In this document: positions 23,142-32,161 of the stretch, in pieces
Layout: each line of letters begins with the position of its first letter
Position numbering within the stretch: position 1 is the stretch's first letter
Source: JBOGIG01 sp050742455
Lineage (GTDB): Bacteria; Actinomycetota; Acidimicrobiia; Acidimicrobiales; JBOGIG01
Length of the DNA: 44,631 nt
Assembly (NCBI GenBank): GCA_050742455.1
Contig: JBOGIG010000030.1
Coordinates: forward strand, 1 to 44,631
Reading direction: 5' to 3'
Notes under the pieces: generated by a model
Seen by the model: the letters and a program-made list of their open reading frames with translations, nothing else
Databases searched by the model: none
Told to the model about the DNA's origin: nothing
Program-made: the position numbers and the translations under genes

Positions 23142-23717
23142 ATGGGCTTGGAGGATCTGAACCACAACTTTCTTACCGGCAAGATCGAGGACCTGGTCAA
23201 ATGGTCTCGCCGCAACAGCGTGTGGCCCGCCACGTTCGGTCTGGCGTGTTGCGCTATCGAGATGATGTCGGTCGGAGCCGCAGACTTCGACATCTCCCGC
23301 TTTGGCATGGAGGTATTCCGGGCGTCACCCCGACAGGCCGATCTGATGATCGTCGCCGGTCGAGTCTCCCAGAAAATGGCGCCTGTCCTGCGTCAGGTCT
23401 ACGACCAAATGATGGAGCCCAAGTGGGTCATCTCCATGGGCGTGTGCGCCTCGACGGGTGGCATGTTCAACAACTACGCCATCGTCCAGGGGGTGGACCA
23501 GATTGTTCCGGTGGACGTTTACGCCCCTGGGTGTCCCCCCGGCCCTGAGACCCTCCTTCACGCCATCTTGACCTTGCACGAGAAGATCCGCACCGGGGAG
23601 ATAACCCGGCGTCGATCGAAGACGGGGGCCGGAGCCGGTTTGCATGTCGACTCCGGCTACCGGACCGAGCGAGGCGAGCACGAGCCGGTGGCCATCCATG
23701 TGGGAACTCCGCGCTGA
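23142..23717 (+). CDS. nuoB: NADH-quinone oxidoreductase subunit B
   Basis: A 191-residue peripheral subunit that carries iron-sulfur cluster N2, which hands electrons to menaquinone. The four ligands are visible: adjacent Cys36-Cys37 in GLACCAIEMM, Cys102 in GVCASTGGMF, and Cys131 in YAPGCPPGPE. The N-terminal amphipathic part and ISRFGMEVFRASPRQADLMI are typical. The C-terminal 30 residues are polar and variable. It starts 9 bases after nuoA and ends just before nuoC. Confidence 0.97.
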   Translation: MGLEDLNHNFLTGKIEDLVKWSRRNSVWPATFGLACCAIEMMSVGAADFDISRFGMEVFRASPRQADLMIVAGRVSQKMAPVLRQVYDQMMEPKWVISMGVCASTGGMFNNYAIVQGVDQIVPVDVYAPGCPPGPETLLHAILTLHEKIRTGEITRRRSKTGAGAGLHVDSGYRTERGEHEPVAIHVGTPR

Positions 23718-23719
23718 CC

Positions 23720-24184
23720 ATGGGTGTCGTCGAGTCCGATCTTGGAGGCCAAAGGGTTCTCCACGTTGACAGGGACAACTACCTGCCCACCGTCGAGGGT
23801 CTGCGCCGGGAGGGATATGAGATGTGCGCCGACGTGTGCGCTGTCGACTATCTCCTGCACCCCGACCGCGCTTTGCCTCCGGAGGCAACCCCGGAGCGCT
23901 TTGAGGTAGTGGCCAATCTGGTGTCATTGTCGCAGCGGCTTCGGGTCCGGGTGAGGGCCCAGGTCCCCGCTTCGGATGCTCACATCGCCTCGTTGTTCGA
24001 TCTTTACCCGGGGTGTGAGGCCATGGAGCGCGAGGTGTTCGACCTCATGGGCATCTCCTTTGACGGTCATCCTGACCTGACTAGGATCCTCATGCCCGAG
24101 GACTGGGAGGGCCATCCGCTGCGCAAGGACTACTCGGTGGGGCGGGTGCCGGTTCAGTTCAAGGAAGCGCCGGGCCCCCGGTGA
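23720..24184 (+). CDS. nuoC: NADH-quinone oxidoreductase subunit C
   Basis: A 154-residue connecting-fragment subunit of complex I lying beside NuoD. It ends with the family signature VFDLMGISFDGHPDLTRILM, then PEDWEGHPLRKDY. The N-terminal domain is shorter than in many species (first conserved part near residue 17), so the start at 23720, two bases after the nuoB stop, may be correct and simply minimal. The stop overlaps the GTG of nuoD by four bases. Confidence 0.95.
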   Translation: MGVVESDLGGQRVLHVDRDNYLPTVEGLRREGYEMCADVCAVDYLLHPDRALPPEATPERFEVVANLVSLSQRLRVRVRAQVPASDAHIASLFDLYPGCEAMEREVFDLMGISFDGHPDLTRILMPEDWEGHPLRKDYSVGRVPVQFKEAPGPR

Positions 24185-25488
24185 GCACCCACGAGCCAAC
24201 CCAGGAAATGGGCGACCGATCCGAGACGGCGCCAGCGGAGCGCTCCGTTGAATCCGGTGCATTCCTGCGACTGCCTGAAGGGGTCGCCATCGATCCCACC
24301 GACATCGACGTCGAGGTCAGCTCGGACGAGACCATGATAATCAACATGGGGCCGCAGCACCCTTCCACCCATGGAGTTCTGCGCCTGATGATGGAGTTGG
24401 ACGGCGAGACGGTGTTGCGTACCAAGCCGGTGATGGGTTACCTGCACACCGGGATGGAAAAGACAGCCGAGGACCTCACCTTCCTTCAGGGTTGTACCAA
24501 CGTCACCCGGATGGACTACCTGGCCCCGCTGCACAACGAACTGGTCTTCTCCCTTGCCACCGAGGCCCTGCTCGGGGTAGAGATCCCGCCCCGGGCGGTC
24601 TGGATCAGGATGCTGATGGCGGAACTGAACCGGCTGAGCTCCCATCTCATGTGGATGGCTACCAATGGCATGGATCTGGGCTCAACCTCCATGATGATCT
24701 ACGGATTCCGAGAACGCGAGATGGTGCTGCGCTTCTTCGAGAAGGTCACCGGCTTGCGCATGAACCACAACTACATCCGCCCCGGCGGAGTGGCGGCGGA
24801 CCTCCCCCCGGGCTGGGAATCCGACGTAATAGCCATCTGCGAGGCGATACCCCCTCGCCTGAGCGAGTACGACGACCTGTTCACTGGTCAGCCTATTTTC
24901 CAGGAGCGGACCGAGGGCGTGGGGCTGCTCAACGCAGAGATGGCAGTGGCCATGTCGGCCACCGGGCCCATCCTGCGGGCGGCCGGCGTGGCTTGGGACC
25001 TGCGCCGGGACATGCCTTACCTTTATTACGATCAGGTTGATTTCGATGTGGTGGTGGGCACCTACGGTGACACCTTCGACCGTTACGCCGTGCGCCTCAA
25101 CGAGATGCGCGAATCCATCAGGATCGTTCGCCAGATCGTCGAGCGGATGCCCCCCGGTGACTACCGGGTGCAGGACAAGCGGGTCACCCCGCCCCCTCGG
25201 GGACGCATCGACGAGTCCATGGAGGCCCTGATTCACCACTTCAAGATCTTCACCGAGGGCTTTAGAGTGCCCGAGGGCGAGGTCTACGTGGCCATTGAGT
25301 CGCCACGGGGAGAATTGGGCTGCTACATGGTCTCGGATGGTTCGTCCCACCCGTACCGCATGCACATCCGGGGGCCTTCCTTCGTTAATTTGCAAAGCCT
25401 TCCACCCATGATGCGGGGTGGGCTCATCGCCGACGCCGTCGCCATCATTTCGTCGGTCGATCCTGTTATGGGAGAGGTGGACCGCTGA
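24181..25488 (+). CDS. nuoD: NADH-quinone oxidoreductase subunit D
   Basis: A 435-residue subunit homologous to the large subunit of NiFe hydrogenases, forming the quinone cavity with NuoB. INMGPQHPSTHGVLRLMMEL holds the histidine near the quinone headgroup. Other marks are GYLHTGMEKTAE, ELNRLSSHLMW, the IRPGGVAADLP segment and the C-terminal SDGSSHPYRMHIRGPSF. The first 50 residues are an acidic extension ahead of the usual start. GTG overlaps nuoC; the stop overlaps the nuoE ATG by one base. Confidence 0.97.
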   Translation: MSTHEPTQEMGDRSETAPAERSVESGAFLRLPEGVAIDPTDIDVEVSSDETMIINMGPQHPSTHGVLRLMMELDGETVLRTKPVMGYLHTGMEKTAEDLTFLQGCTNVTRMDYLAPLHNELVFSLATEALLGVEIPPRAVWIRMLMAELNRLSSHLMWMATNGMDLGSTSMMIYGFREREMVLRFFEKVTGLRMNHNYIRPGGVAADLPPGWESDVIAICEAIPPRLSEYDDLFTGQPIFQERTEGVGLLNAEMAVAMSATGPILRAAGVAWDLRRDMPYLYYDQVDFDVVVGTYGDTFDRYAVRLNEMRESIRIVRQIVERMPPGDYRVQDKRVTPPPRGRIDESMEALIHHFKIFTEGFRVPEGEVYVAIESPRGELGCYMVSDGSSHPYRMHIRGPSFVNLQSLPPMMRGGLIADAVAIISSVDPVMGEVDR

Positions 25489-26108
25489 TGGCCCGCTTCA
25501 ATTCAGAAAGCATGGCTCAGGCCAAGGCCACCATTTCCCTCTATCCCCAGAAGCGATCGGCCCTCATCCCTCTTTGTCACCTGGCTCAGGCCCAGGATGG
25601 GTGGTTGACGCCCGAGGCCATGGAACACATCGGGGAGTTGGTCGGGGTGACCGCTGCCGAGGTATACGGCACCGCCAGCTTCTACGACATGCTGCACACC
25701 GAGCAGATCGGGCGCTACCTGATCGGTGTGTGCACCAACATCGCCTGCCTCCTCGACGGCGCCTACGAGCTGTTGGAACACGCCGAGCAACGACTGGGCA
25801 TCCGGGTCGGCCAGACGACGGGCGATGGCGAGTTCACCCTGGAGGAGATGGAGTGCCTGGCCCACTGCGACCAGGCTCCCTGCCTACAGGTCAACTACCG
25901 GTTCTTCTCCCGGGTGACCGGTGCGGACTTCGACTCCCTGGTCGACGACCTGACCGAATCCAAACGTGGGGACGAGGTCCCGTTACACGGCGTGCTCAAC
26001 CGGGTGGCCCGTGAGGGTGGACTGCGATGCAGCGCGGAAGAAATCTCCCAACGGCGCCACCCGGGGGCCGCCAAGGCCGCCAACTCCGGCCACCAGGGTG
26101 GGTCATAG
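25488..26108 (+). CDS. nuoE: NADH-quinone oxidoreductase subunit E (24-kDa-like)
   Basis: A 206-residue thioredoxin-fold subunit of the NADH dehydrogenase module holding the 2Fe-2S cluster N1a. The ligands are Cys82, Cys87, Cys123 and Cys127 (GVCTNIACLLD and ECLAHCDQAPC), matching the C-x4-C-x35-C-x3-C spacing. Helices LIPLCHLAQAQDGWLTPEAM lead in. The last 40 residues form a basic, low-complexity tail. ATG overlaps the nuoD stop by one base and the nuoF GTG follows directly. Confidence 0.96.
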   Translation: MARFNSESMAQAKATISLYPQKRSALIPLCHLAQAQDGWLTPEAMEHIGELVGVTAAEVYGTASFYDMLHTEQIGRYLIGVCTNIACLLDGAYELLEHAEQRLGIRVGQTTGDGEFTLEEMECLAHCDQAPCLQVNYRFFSRVTGADFDSLVDDLTESKRGDEVPLHGVLNRVAREGGLRCSAEEISQRRHPGAAKAANSGHQGGS

Positions 26109-27425
26109 GTGGCCATAACCGATCCACCCAAGATCGTCACTTCCCGGCTGGGCTTCGAGGACTCCCATACCATCGACAGGTTCCTGGCCACTGGCGGCTA
26201 TACGGGCTGGCGCAAGGCCTTGACCATGACACCCGAGCAGGTGTGCTCAGAAGTGTCGACGTCGAACCTGCTGGGCCGCGGTGGGGCGGGTTTCGAGGCA
26301 GGACGCAAGTGGTCCATGTTGGGCAAGGGCCCGGTCAGTTATCTGGTGGTCAACGGGGACGAGAGCGAACCGGCCACCTTCAAGGACCACATGCTGATCG
26401 AACGGGATCCCCATCAGATCATCGAGGGAACCTTGATCACGGCCTACGCCACCCAGGTCAACCAAGCGTTCATCTACATACGAGGCGAGTTCGCCCTGGG
26501 CCTCGAACGCATGCAGGCGGCCCTCAATGAGGCCTACGCCCATGGGGCGGTAGGTCGGAACATCTTCGACTCTGGCTTCTCCATCGACGTGGTAGTCCAC
26601 CCGGGCGCCGGGGCCTACATCTGCGGGGAGGAGACGGCCCTGATCGAGAGCCTGGAGGGCAAGCGGGGCTTCCCGCGCATCAAGCCCCCCTATTTTCCTG
26701 CCGCCATAGGACTTTATGATGCTCCCACCGTGGTAAACAACGTCGAGACGGTGTCCAACATGGCCTGGATCGTCAACAACGGTGGGGAAGCCTTCGCCTC
26801 GCTTGGACATGGGAGGTCAACGGGGACCCGACTGTTCGCGCTTTCGGGCCACGTCAAGAACCCTGGCAACTTCGAGTTGGAGATGTACAAGACGACTTTC
26901 CGGGACCTGATCAATGCCCCGGTTCTGGGCGGTGGCGTGCGCCACGGTCGGGCGGTCAAGGCCGTCATTCCCGGCGGGGCGTCCGCTCCTTGGTTCGGAC
27001 CCGAGCAGCTCGATCTTCCCCTGGGCCAAGACGAGGTGGCCCAGGCGGGCTCGATGCTGGGTTCGGGGTCGATCATCGTGATGGACGACCACACCTGCAT
27101 GGTCCGGGCGGCCTGGAGGATCGTCCAGTTCTTCGCCCGGGAATCGTGTGGGCAGTGCACCCCGTGCCGGGAGGGCAGTGGGTGGCTGGAAAAGATCATG
27201 CGGCGAATCGAATCCGGCGCGGGCCGCGAAGAGGACCTCGACCTGTTGCTCGACGTCAGCGACAACATAGCCCCCGGCTTGACCTGGCCCCCGGCTCAGA
27301 CGACTATCTGCGTCCTGGGCCCATCCATCCCCTCAGCCATCACGTCGGCTTTAGGTATGTTCAAGGACGAGTTCCTGGTTCACATCAAAGATGGCGGCTG
27401 TCCCTACCAAGGCCACGGCCAATGA
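26109..27425 (+). CDS. nuoF: NADH-quinone oxidoreductase subunit F (NADH-binding)
   Basis: A 438-residue subunit that binds NADH and FMN and carries the 4Fe-4S cluster N3. The FMN/NADH sites are seen in LLGRGGAGFEAGRKW, YLVVNGDESEPATFKDHML and AGAYICGEETALIESLEGKR. Cluster N3 ligands are in ESCGQCTPCREG and in TTICVLG near the C-terminus. GTG start directly after the nuoE stop; the stop overlaps the nuoG start as ATGA. Confidence 0.97.
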   Translation: MAITDPPKIVTSRLGFEDSHTIDRFLATGGYTGWRKALTMTPEQVCSEVSTSNLLGRGGAGFEAGRKWSMLGKGPVSYLVVNGDESEPATFKDHMLIERDPHQIIEGTLITAYATQVNQAFIYIRGEFALGLERMQAALNEAYAHGAVGRNIFDSGFSIDVVVHPGAGAYICGEETALIESLEGKRGFPRIKPPYFPAAIGLYDAPTVVNNVETVSNMAWIVNNGGEAFASLGHGRSTGTRLFALSGHVKNPGNFELEMYKTTFRDLINAPVLGGGVRHGRAVKAVIPGGASAPWFGPEQLDLPLGQDEVAQAGSMLGSGSIIVMDDHTCMVRAAWRIVQFFARESCGQCTPCREGSGWLEKIMRRIESGAGREEDLDLLLDVSDNIAPGLTWPPAQTTICVLGPSIPSAITSALGMFKDEFLVHIKDGGCPYQGHGQ

Positions 27426-30253
27426 CCGACACGCCCGCTTCCGCCCACGATACTGCCGCTTCGGCCGTCGAGAATGGGGCCGCCGAGAATGGGGCCGCCA
27501 AGAATGGGGCCGCAGAGAATGGGGCCGCGACCGTAAGGGTGATCCTCGACGGTGTCGAGATCCAGGCTCGCCCCGGTGAGATGATCATCGCAGCCGCCGA
27601 GAGGGCCGGCAATTACATTCCCCGGTTCTGCTATCACCCCCGAATGAAGCCGGTGGGGATGTGTCGAATGTGCCTGGTCGAAGTCAAAGGGCCTCGGGGC
27701 TTTTCCCTGCAGCCGGCCTGTTTCGTCGCCGTGGCCGACGATCAGGAAGTGGTGACGGACTCGGACAAGGTGCGCAAGGCTCAAGACGGGGTGCTGGAGT
27801 TCTTGTTGGTGAACCATCCCTTGGATTGTCCGGTGTGCGACAAGGGAGGGGAGTGCCCCCTCCAGGACCAGACTCTCACCTACGGTCCCGGCGAGACCCG
27901 CTTTGTCGAGGAGAAGAGGCACTTCGTCAAGCCCCTGGCCATCTCGGAACTGGTCTATCTGGATCGGGAGCGCTGCATCCAGTGTGCCCGCTGCACCCGT
28001 TTTGCAGACGAGGTGGCGGGCGAGGCCCTCATCGACTTCGTGGGACGGGGGGATCAGATAGAGGTCAACACCTTTCCCGATAGCCCCTTCGCGTCCTACT
28101 TCAGCGGCAATACCGTGCAGATCTGTCCGGTGGGTGCGCTTACGGCCAGGCCCTATCGTTTCAAGGCTCGCCCCTGGGACTTGGAACAGGTGGAGAGTAC
28201 CTGTACGACGTGCTCGGTTGGCTGTCGAGTGGCGGTGCAGTCCTCGTCCAACCGACTGACGCGCTATCTGGGCATCGATTCCGATCCGGTCAATCACGGG
28301 TGGTTGTGTGACCGGGGCCGGTTCGATTTCGAGACGGTTAATTCCACCCGGCGGGTAACGTCCCCCATGGTCCGCCGGGAGGACGAGTTGGTCGAGGCCA
28401 GTTGGGCCGAGGCCCTGGGTCGGGTGGCCACCCAGGTGCGGGCCGAGATGGATGCCGGCCGAGGCGCTCAGGTGGCCGTGCTCGGGGGGGCCCGACTGGC
28501 CAACGAGGATGCATACGCCTGGTCCAAGCTGGCCCGCAGTGTCATCGGCACCGATTCGGTCGATGCCCAGATGGGGGACGGGCTGCCTCCCAAGGTCGTG
28601 CTCGGCCTGCGGCGGGCCACGATCGATTCAGCTTGTTCCGCAGCGGCTTTGGTGCTGTTGGCTCCTGACCTGCGCCAAGAACTCCCGGTGCTGTTCTTGC
28701 GACTGCGAGAGGCTGTGATCGAGCGCGGCTTGCCCGTGATCGAGATATCCCCTGTGGCCACGGCCATGTCCCCCCTCGCCGAAGTCCTCCTGCTCCACCG
28801 ACCCGGTGAGGCAGGGCTGGTGGCTCGGGCCCTCATGGCCGAATCCGATCCCGGGTCAGAAGTGGGAGGAGTGGGGGCCGAGGCCATTATCCGGGCTCGC
28901 CGACTGCTGTCCGGGGCCGCCAGCCGTGGTGAGCCCGGAAGTACCGGAAGTGACAGTCCGGCCGTGGGTCAATCTGGGACCCCCGGCGATGTGGTGGTCG
29001 TGCTCGGCCGGCCATCCCTGGCCGAGTCAGCCGACTCGGTCACCGACGCCGCCGCAGCCTTGGCTCGCGGCGGGGGGGGAGGGTCCGCTAATTCCCCGAA
29101 GGCGACGGTGAGCTTCTTGTCCGCTCTGCGGCGGGGCAACATCCACGGCGCGTTGGACATGGGTCTGGCCCCCGGCCTGCTGCCCGGGCGGGTTGATCTA
29201 CAAGAGGGTCGCCAATGGTTCACCCAGGCCTGGGGTAGCTTGCCCGAAAACTCGGGCCTCGATGCTGCCGGCATACTGGCCGGGGCGGCCTCTGGGGAGG
29301 TATCGACCATCATTCTTCTAGGCGCTGACCCGTTGTCGGACTTTCCCGATGCCACGGTGGCCCGGGCCGGATTGGCCGGAGCCCAGTTCGTGGTTGCCGT
29401 AGACAGCTACCTCAATGCATCGTCCAGTCAGGCCGATGTGGTCCTGCCCGCGGCCATGTACTCCGAGCGAGCCGGAACCACCACCAACCTGGAGGGGCGA
29501 GTGACCCGCTTGGGCCAGAAGCTGGTGGCGGCCGGCCTGTCCCGGCCCGACTGGGTCATCGCCGCCGAGCTGGCCCTCGAGCTGGGAGCCGACCTGGGCC
29601 TGGAAACCCTGGACGGAATCTGGGACGAAATAGAACGGCTGGCCACCGCACATGCGGGGGTGACCCGCCAGGTACTGGAGCGGGCCGCCAGCGCCGATGG
29701 TGTGCTGGCCCCCATTCCCGCCACTCGGGTGCAGCTATCGGGCCGTCGCAACCGTGGGCCCACCACCGATCCGATGGCCGTGCCGGGTATCGGATCAGTG
29801 CAGCACCAGGGGGCGGATTTCGATGCCGGCAGCATCGACGACGTCGGTAACGACGTCATGTTGTCAGGTATGAGCCGTCCTCCTGTCGTGGTATTCGAAC
29901 CCGGTCGGATCGAAGTGCCGGTACCGGCTCAGGATGGCTATGCCCTGCGTCTGGTGTCGGGACGCCACCTCTACGATCGGGGTACCTCGGTGGTCACCAG
30001 TGAATCCCTGGTCGCCCTGGTCGACCCCCAGAGGGTGGCGGTGAATCCCTACGACTTGGATCGCTTGGGCATCGCCACGGGTGGAGAGGTGCGGGTGCGG
30101 TCTCACCGGGGCAACCTGTTGATGCAGGTCCATGGAGATCGTTCGGTACCGCGGGGGGTGGCGGTTGTGGGATTCAATCTGGCCTCGGAAGGGGCATCCG
30201 ACCTCATCGACTCGACGGGGCTGGTCACCGACGTCAGGCTGGAGACGCCGTGA
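27422..30253 (+). CDS. nuoG: NADH-quinone oxidoreductase subunit G
   Basis: A 943-residue iron-sulfur subunit. Ligands: 2Fe-2S N1b at Cys70, Cys81, Cys84, Cys100; His132 with Cys136, Cys139, Cys145 for N5; Cys185, Cys188, Cys191 and Cys235 for N4. A further C-x2-C-x3-C at Cys261, Cys264, Cys268 plus a Cys near 296 forms the off-path cluster N7. The rest is a degenerate molybdopterin-oxidoreductase domain. The ATG at 27422 overlaps nuoF (ATGA) and replaces a longer open frame that runs inside nuoF. Residues 17-36 are a repeat of Glu/Lys-Asn-Gly-Ala-Ala ahead of the first ferredoxin fold, which is unusual. A second low-complexity stretch occurs near residue 500. Confidence 0.96.
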   Translation: MTDTPASAHDTAASAVENGAAENGAAKNGAAENGAATVRVILDGVEIQARPGEMIIAAAERAGNYIPRFCYHPRMKPVGMCRMCLVEVKGPRGFSLQPACFVAVADDQEVVTDSDKVRKAQDGVLEFLLVNHPLDCPVCDKGGECPLQDQTLTYGPGETRFVEEKRHFVKPLAISELVYLDRERCIQCARCTRFADEVAGEALIDFVGRGDQIEVNTFPDSPFASYFSGNTVQICPVGALTARPYRFKARPWDLEQVESTCTTCSVGCRVAVQSSSNRLTRYLGIDSDPVNHGWLCDRGRFDFETVNSTRRVTSPMVRREDELVEASWAEALGRVATQVRAEMDAGRGAQVAVLGGARLANEDAYAWSKLARSVIGTDSVDAQMGDGLPPKVVLGLRRATIDSACSAAALVLLAPDLRQELPVLFLRLREAVIERGLPVIEISPVATAMSPLAEVLLLHRPGEAGLVARALMAESDPGSEVGGVGAEAIIRARRLLSGAASRGEPGSTGSDSPAVGQSGTPGDVVVVLGRPSLAESADSVTDAAAALARGGGGGSANSPKATVSFLSALRRGNIHGALDMGLAPGLLPGRVDLQEGRQWFTQAWGSLPENSGLDAAGILAGAASGEVSTIILLGADPLSDFPDATVARAGLAGAQFVVAVDSYLNASSSQADVVLPAAMYSERAGTTTNLEGRVTRLGQKLVAAGLSRPDWVIAAELALELGADLGLETLDGIWDEIERLATAHAGVTRQVLERAASADGVLAPIPATRVQLSGRRNRGPTTDPMAVPGIGSVQHQGADFDAGSIDDVGNDVMLSGMSRPPVVVFEPGRIEVPVPAQDGYALRLVSGRHLYDRGTSVVTSESLVALVDPQRVAVNPYDLDRLGIATGGEVRVRSHRGNLLMQVHGDRSVPRGVAVVGFNLASEGASDLIDSTGLVTDVRLETP
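27470..27529 (+). repeat. 15-bp tandem repeats at the start of nuoG
   Basis: Four head-to-tail 15-base units (GAGAATGGGGCCGCC and close variants) begin at 27470, 27485, 27500 and 27515. They encode ENGAA, ENGAA, KNGAA and ENGAA in frame, directly before the 2Fe-2S domain. Confidence 0.9.
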
Positions 30254-31467
30254 CGACCCCCAGCCTGATCACTGCCGCCGGAGATCCGCTATTTGCCCAT
30301 GGGGTAGATGGGATAGCGGTTCTCTTCGTGGTCATCAAAGTTCTGGTCGTCTTTGGCTTTTTGCTGGTTTCCACCATGATGATGATCTGGTTCGAGCGCA
30401 AGGTCATCTCCGGCATGCAAAGCCGCATTGGACCCAATCGGGCCGGACCCTTCGGAACCTTGCAGAGCCTGGCCGACGGAATCAAGATCTTCTTCAAGGA
30501 GGATCTGCTCCCCGACCGGGCCGATCGTCGAATTTTCCGGCTGGCTCCCTACCTGGCCGCTGTCCCAGCGTTCTTGGCCTTTGCCATCGTCCCGGTGGGC
30601 GGGTACATCACCATCGCGCACCACACCACCGAGTTGCAGTTGGCCGACCCCCCTATAGGCATCCTCTTCCTGCTGGCCACTTCGTCGATCGCCGTCTACG
30701 GCGTCATGCTTGCCGGCTGGGCGTCGGGGTCCAAGTACCCGTTGCTGGGCTCGGTGCGGGCGTCGGCTCAGATGGTCTCCTACGAAGCCGCCCTGGGTCT
30801 TTCCGTGGCTGCCGTAGTGCTCATCACCGGCTCCTTGTCCACCCGCGACATCGTGGCTTCCCAGGCTGCCGGACCGTTCCTTATCCATTGGAACCTGGTG
30901 CGGCTGGGATTCGTCCCCTTCATCGTCTTCGTCCTGGCCGCCACCGCCGAAATGAACCGCCCGCCCTTCGATCTGGTCGAGGCCGAACAGGAGCTGGTTG
31001 GCGGATTCAACACCGAGTACTCATCGGTCCGCTTCGCACTTTTCTACCTGGCCGAGTTCATGAACACCATCACCTGGTCGGCGGTGATCGTGACGCTGTT
31101 CTTGGGGGGACCGGCCGGGCCCGGGTTTAGTTTCTTGCGCTGGCTGTGGCCCATCCTGTGGTTCTTGGGCAAGACCCTGGTGTTCCTGTTCGTCTACGTG
31201 TGGCTGCGGGCCACCCTGCCCCGATTCCGCTATGACCAGCTGATGGACCTGGGATGGAAGAAGCTCATTCCGCTATCGCTGTTCTGGCTTCTGGTCGTGG
31301 CTGGAACCCTGATTCGCCCTGTATATGGGATTGCCGTGTTCATCGGCGGCGCCCTGCTCGGGCTCATGTTGTACCGGGCCGTGAAGGTCGGGCGGGATAC
31401 CGACCAATCCGGGAACCGATCTGGTCCCCGGCCCTTGACCGGACCCGTCAACCAGGTGGGGCGGTGA
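30250..31467 (+). CDS. nuoH: NADH-quinone oxidoreductase subunit H
   Basis: A 405-residue membrane subunit that joins the quinone cavity to the proton-pumping arm, with eight or nine helices. Signatures are WFERKVISGMQSRIGPNRAG and, in the third loop, EMNRPPFDLVEAEQELVGGF followed by NTEYSSVRFALFYLAEFMN. The C-terminal 40 residues are polar. GTG overlaps the nuoG stop by four bases. Confidence 0.97.
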   Translation: MTTPSLITAAGDPLFAHGVDGIAVLFVVIKVLVVFGFLLVSTMMMIWFERKVISGMQSRIGPNRAGPFGTLQSLADGIKIFFKEDLLPDRADRRIFRLAPYLAAVPAFLAFAIVPVGGYITIAHHTTELQLADPPIGILFLLATSSIAVYGVMLAGWASGSKYPLLGSVRASAQMVSYEAALGLSVAAVVLITGSLSTRDIVASQAAGPFLIHWNLVRLGFVPFIVFVLAATAEMNRPPFDLVEAEQELVGGFNTEYSSVRFALFYLAEFMNTITWSAVIVTLFLGGPAGPGFSFLRWLWPILWFLGKTLVFLFVYVWLRATLPRFRYDQLMDLGWKKLIPLSLFWLLVVAGTLIRPVYGIAVFIGGALLGLMLYRAVKVGRDTDQSGNRSGPRPLTGPVNQVGR

Positions 31468-31474
31468 TGGCCTG

Positions 31475-32161
31475 ATGGGTTACCTCAACGGATTCCTGGT
31501 CACCTTGCGTCAGATTCACAAGCCGGTGACCAAGCCCTACCCCGACGTCAAACGACCCAAGCCCGAGCGTTTCCACGGCCGCCACGTGCTCAACCGCTAT
31601 GAGGACGGGATGGAAAAGTGCATCGGTTGCGAACTGTGTGCCGGCGTGTGTCCGGCCCGTTGCATCTACGTGCGGGGACTGGACAACCCCATGGACGACC
31701 CGGTGTCGCCGGGCGAGCGTTACGGGTACGTGTACGAGATCAATTACCTGCGTTGCATCCACTGTGACCTGTGCGTTGAGGCGTGCCCCACCGAGGCCAT
31801 TACCGAGTCCAAGCTCTTCGAGTTCTCCTTCACCGATCGAAACGATGCCATCTACACCAAGAAGGAACTGGTCGTGGCTGAGGACGGCCAACCCCAGCAC
31901 CTGGCATGGGAGGACTGGCGCGAGGGTGACGACCAGGACACATCGGCTTGGATGAGGGCTACCTCCCCGTCCGGATCGGCCTCCGCCGAGGGTCAGTATC
32001 ACTGGTCGGCCGAGCTGGGCTACGGAAGTCGAGCACCCGAGCCCGCCCAATCGGCCCCGCCCGCCCAATCGGCGCCGCCCGCCCAATCGGTGCCCGGTGT
32101 CCAGTCGACTGAAACAGGCCCCCAAGCCGAGCCGCCGGTCGGAACGGGAGAGCAGAACTGA
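31475..32161 (+). CDS. nuoI: NADH-quinone oxidoreductase subunit I
   Basis: A 228-residue ferredoxin-like subunit with two 4Fe-4S clusters, N6a and N6b, in the path to N2. Ligands are Cys49, Cys52, Cys55, Cys59 and Cys94, Cys97, Cys100, Cys104. The conserved core ends near residue 150; beyond it lies a Pro/Ala/Ser/Gln-rich tail with three PAQSAP-type repeats not expected in this subunit. The start at 31475 follows the nuoH stop by 7 bases. Confidence 0.96.
   Translation: MGYLNGFLVTLRQIHKPVTKPYPDVKRPKPERFHGRHVLNRYEDGMEKCIGCELCAGVCPARCIYVRGLDNPMDDPVSPGERYGYVYEINYLRCIHCDLCVEACPTEAITESKLFEFSFTDRNDAIYTKKELVVAEDGQPQHLAWEDWREGDDQDTSAWMRATSPSGSASAEGQYHWSAELGYGSRAPEPAQSAPPAQSAPPAQSVPGVQSTETGPQAEPPVGTGEQN
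32045..32098 (+). repeat. 18-bp tandem repeats in the nuoI tail
   Basis: Three head-to-tail units (starts 32045, 32063, 32081; core GCCCAATCGG) encode AQSAPP, AQSAPP and AQSVPG. The third is decayed. They account for part of the disordered C-terminal tail of NuoI. Confidence 0.85.

Noticed and set aside
26990..27421. N-terminal extension of nuoG
   Set aside because: The frame is open back into nuoF, but that stretch has shadow composition; the ATG at 27422 in the ATGA junction gives the expected ferredoxin-like start.
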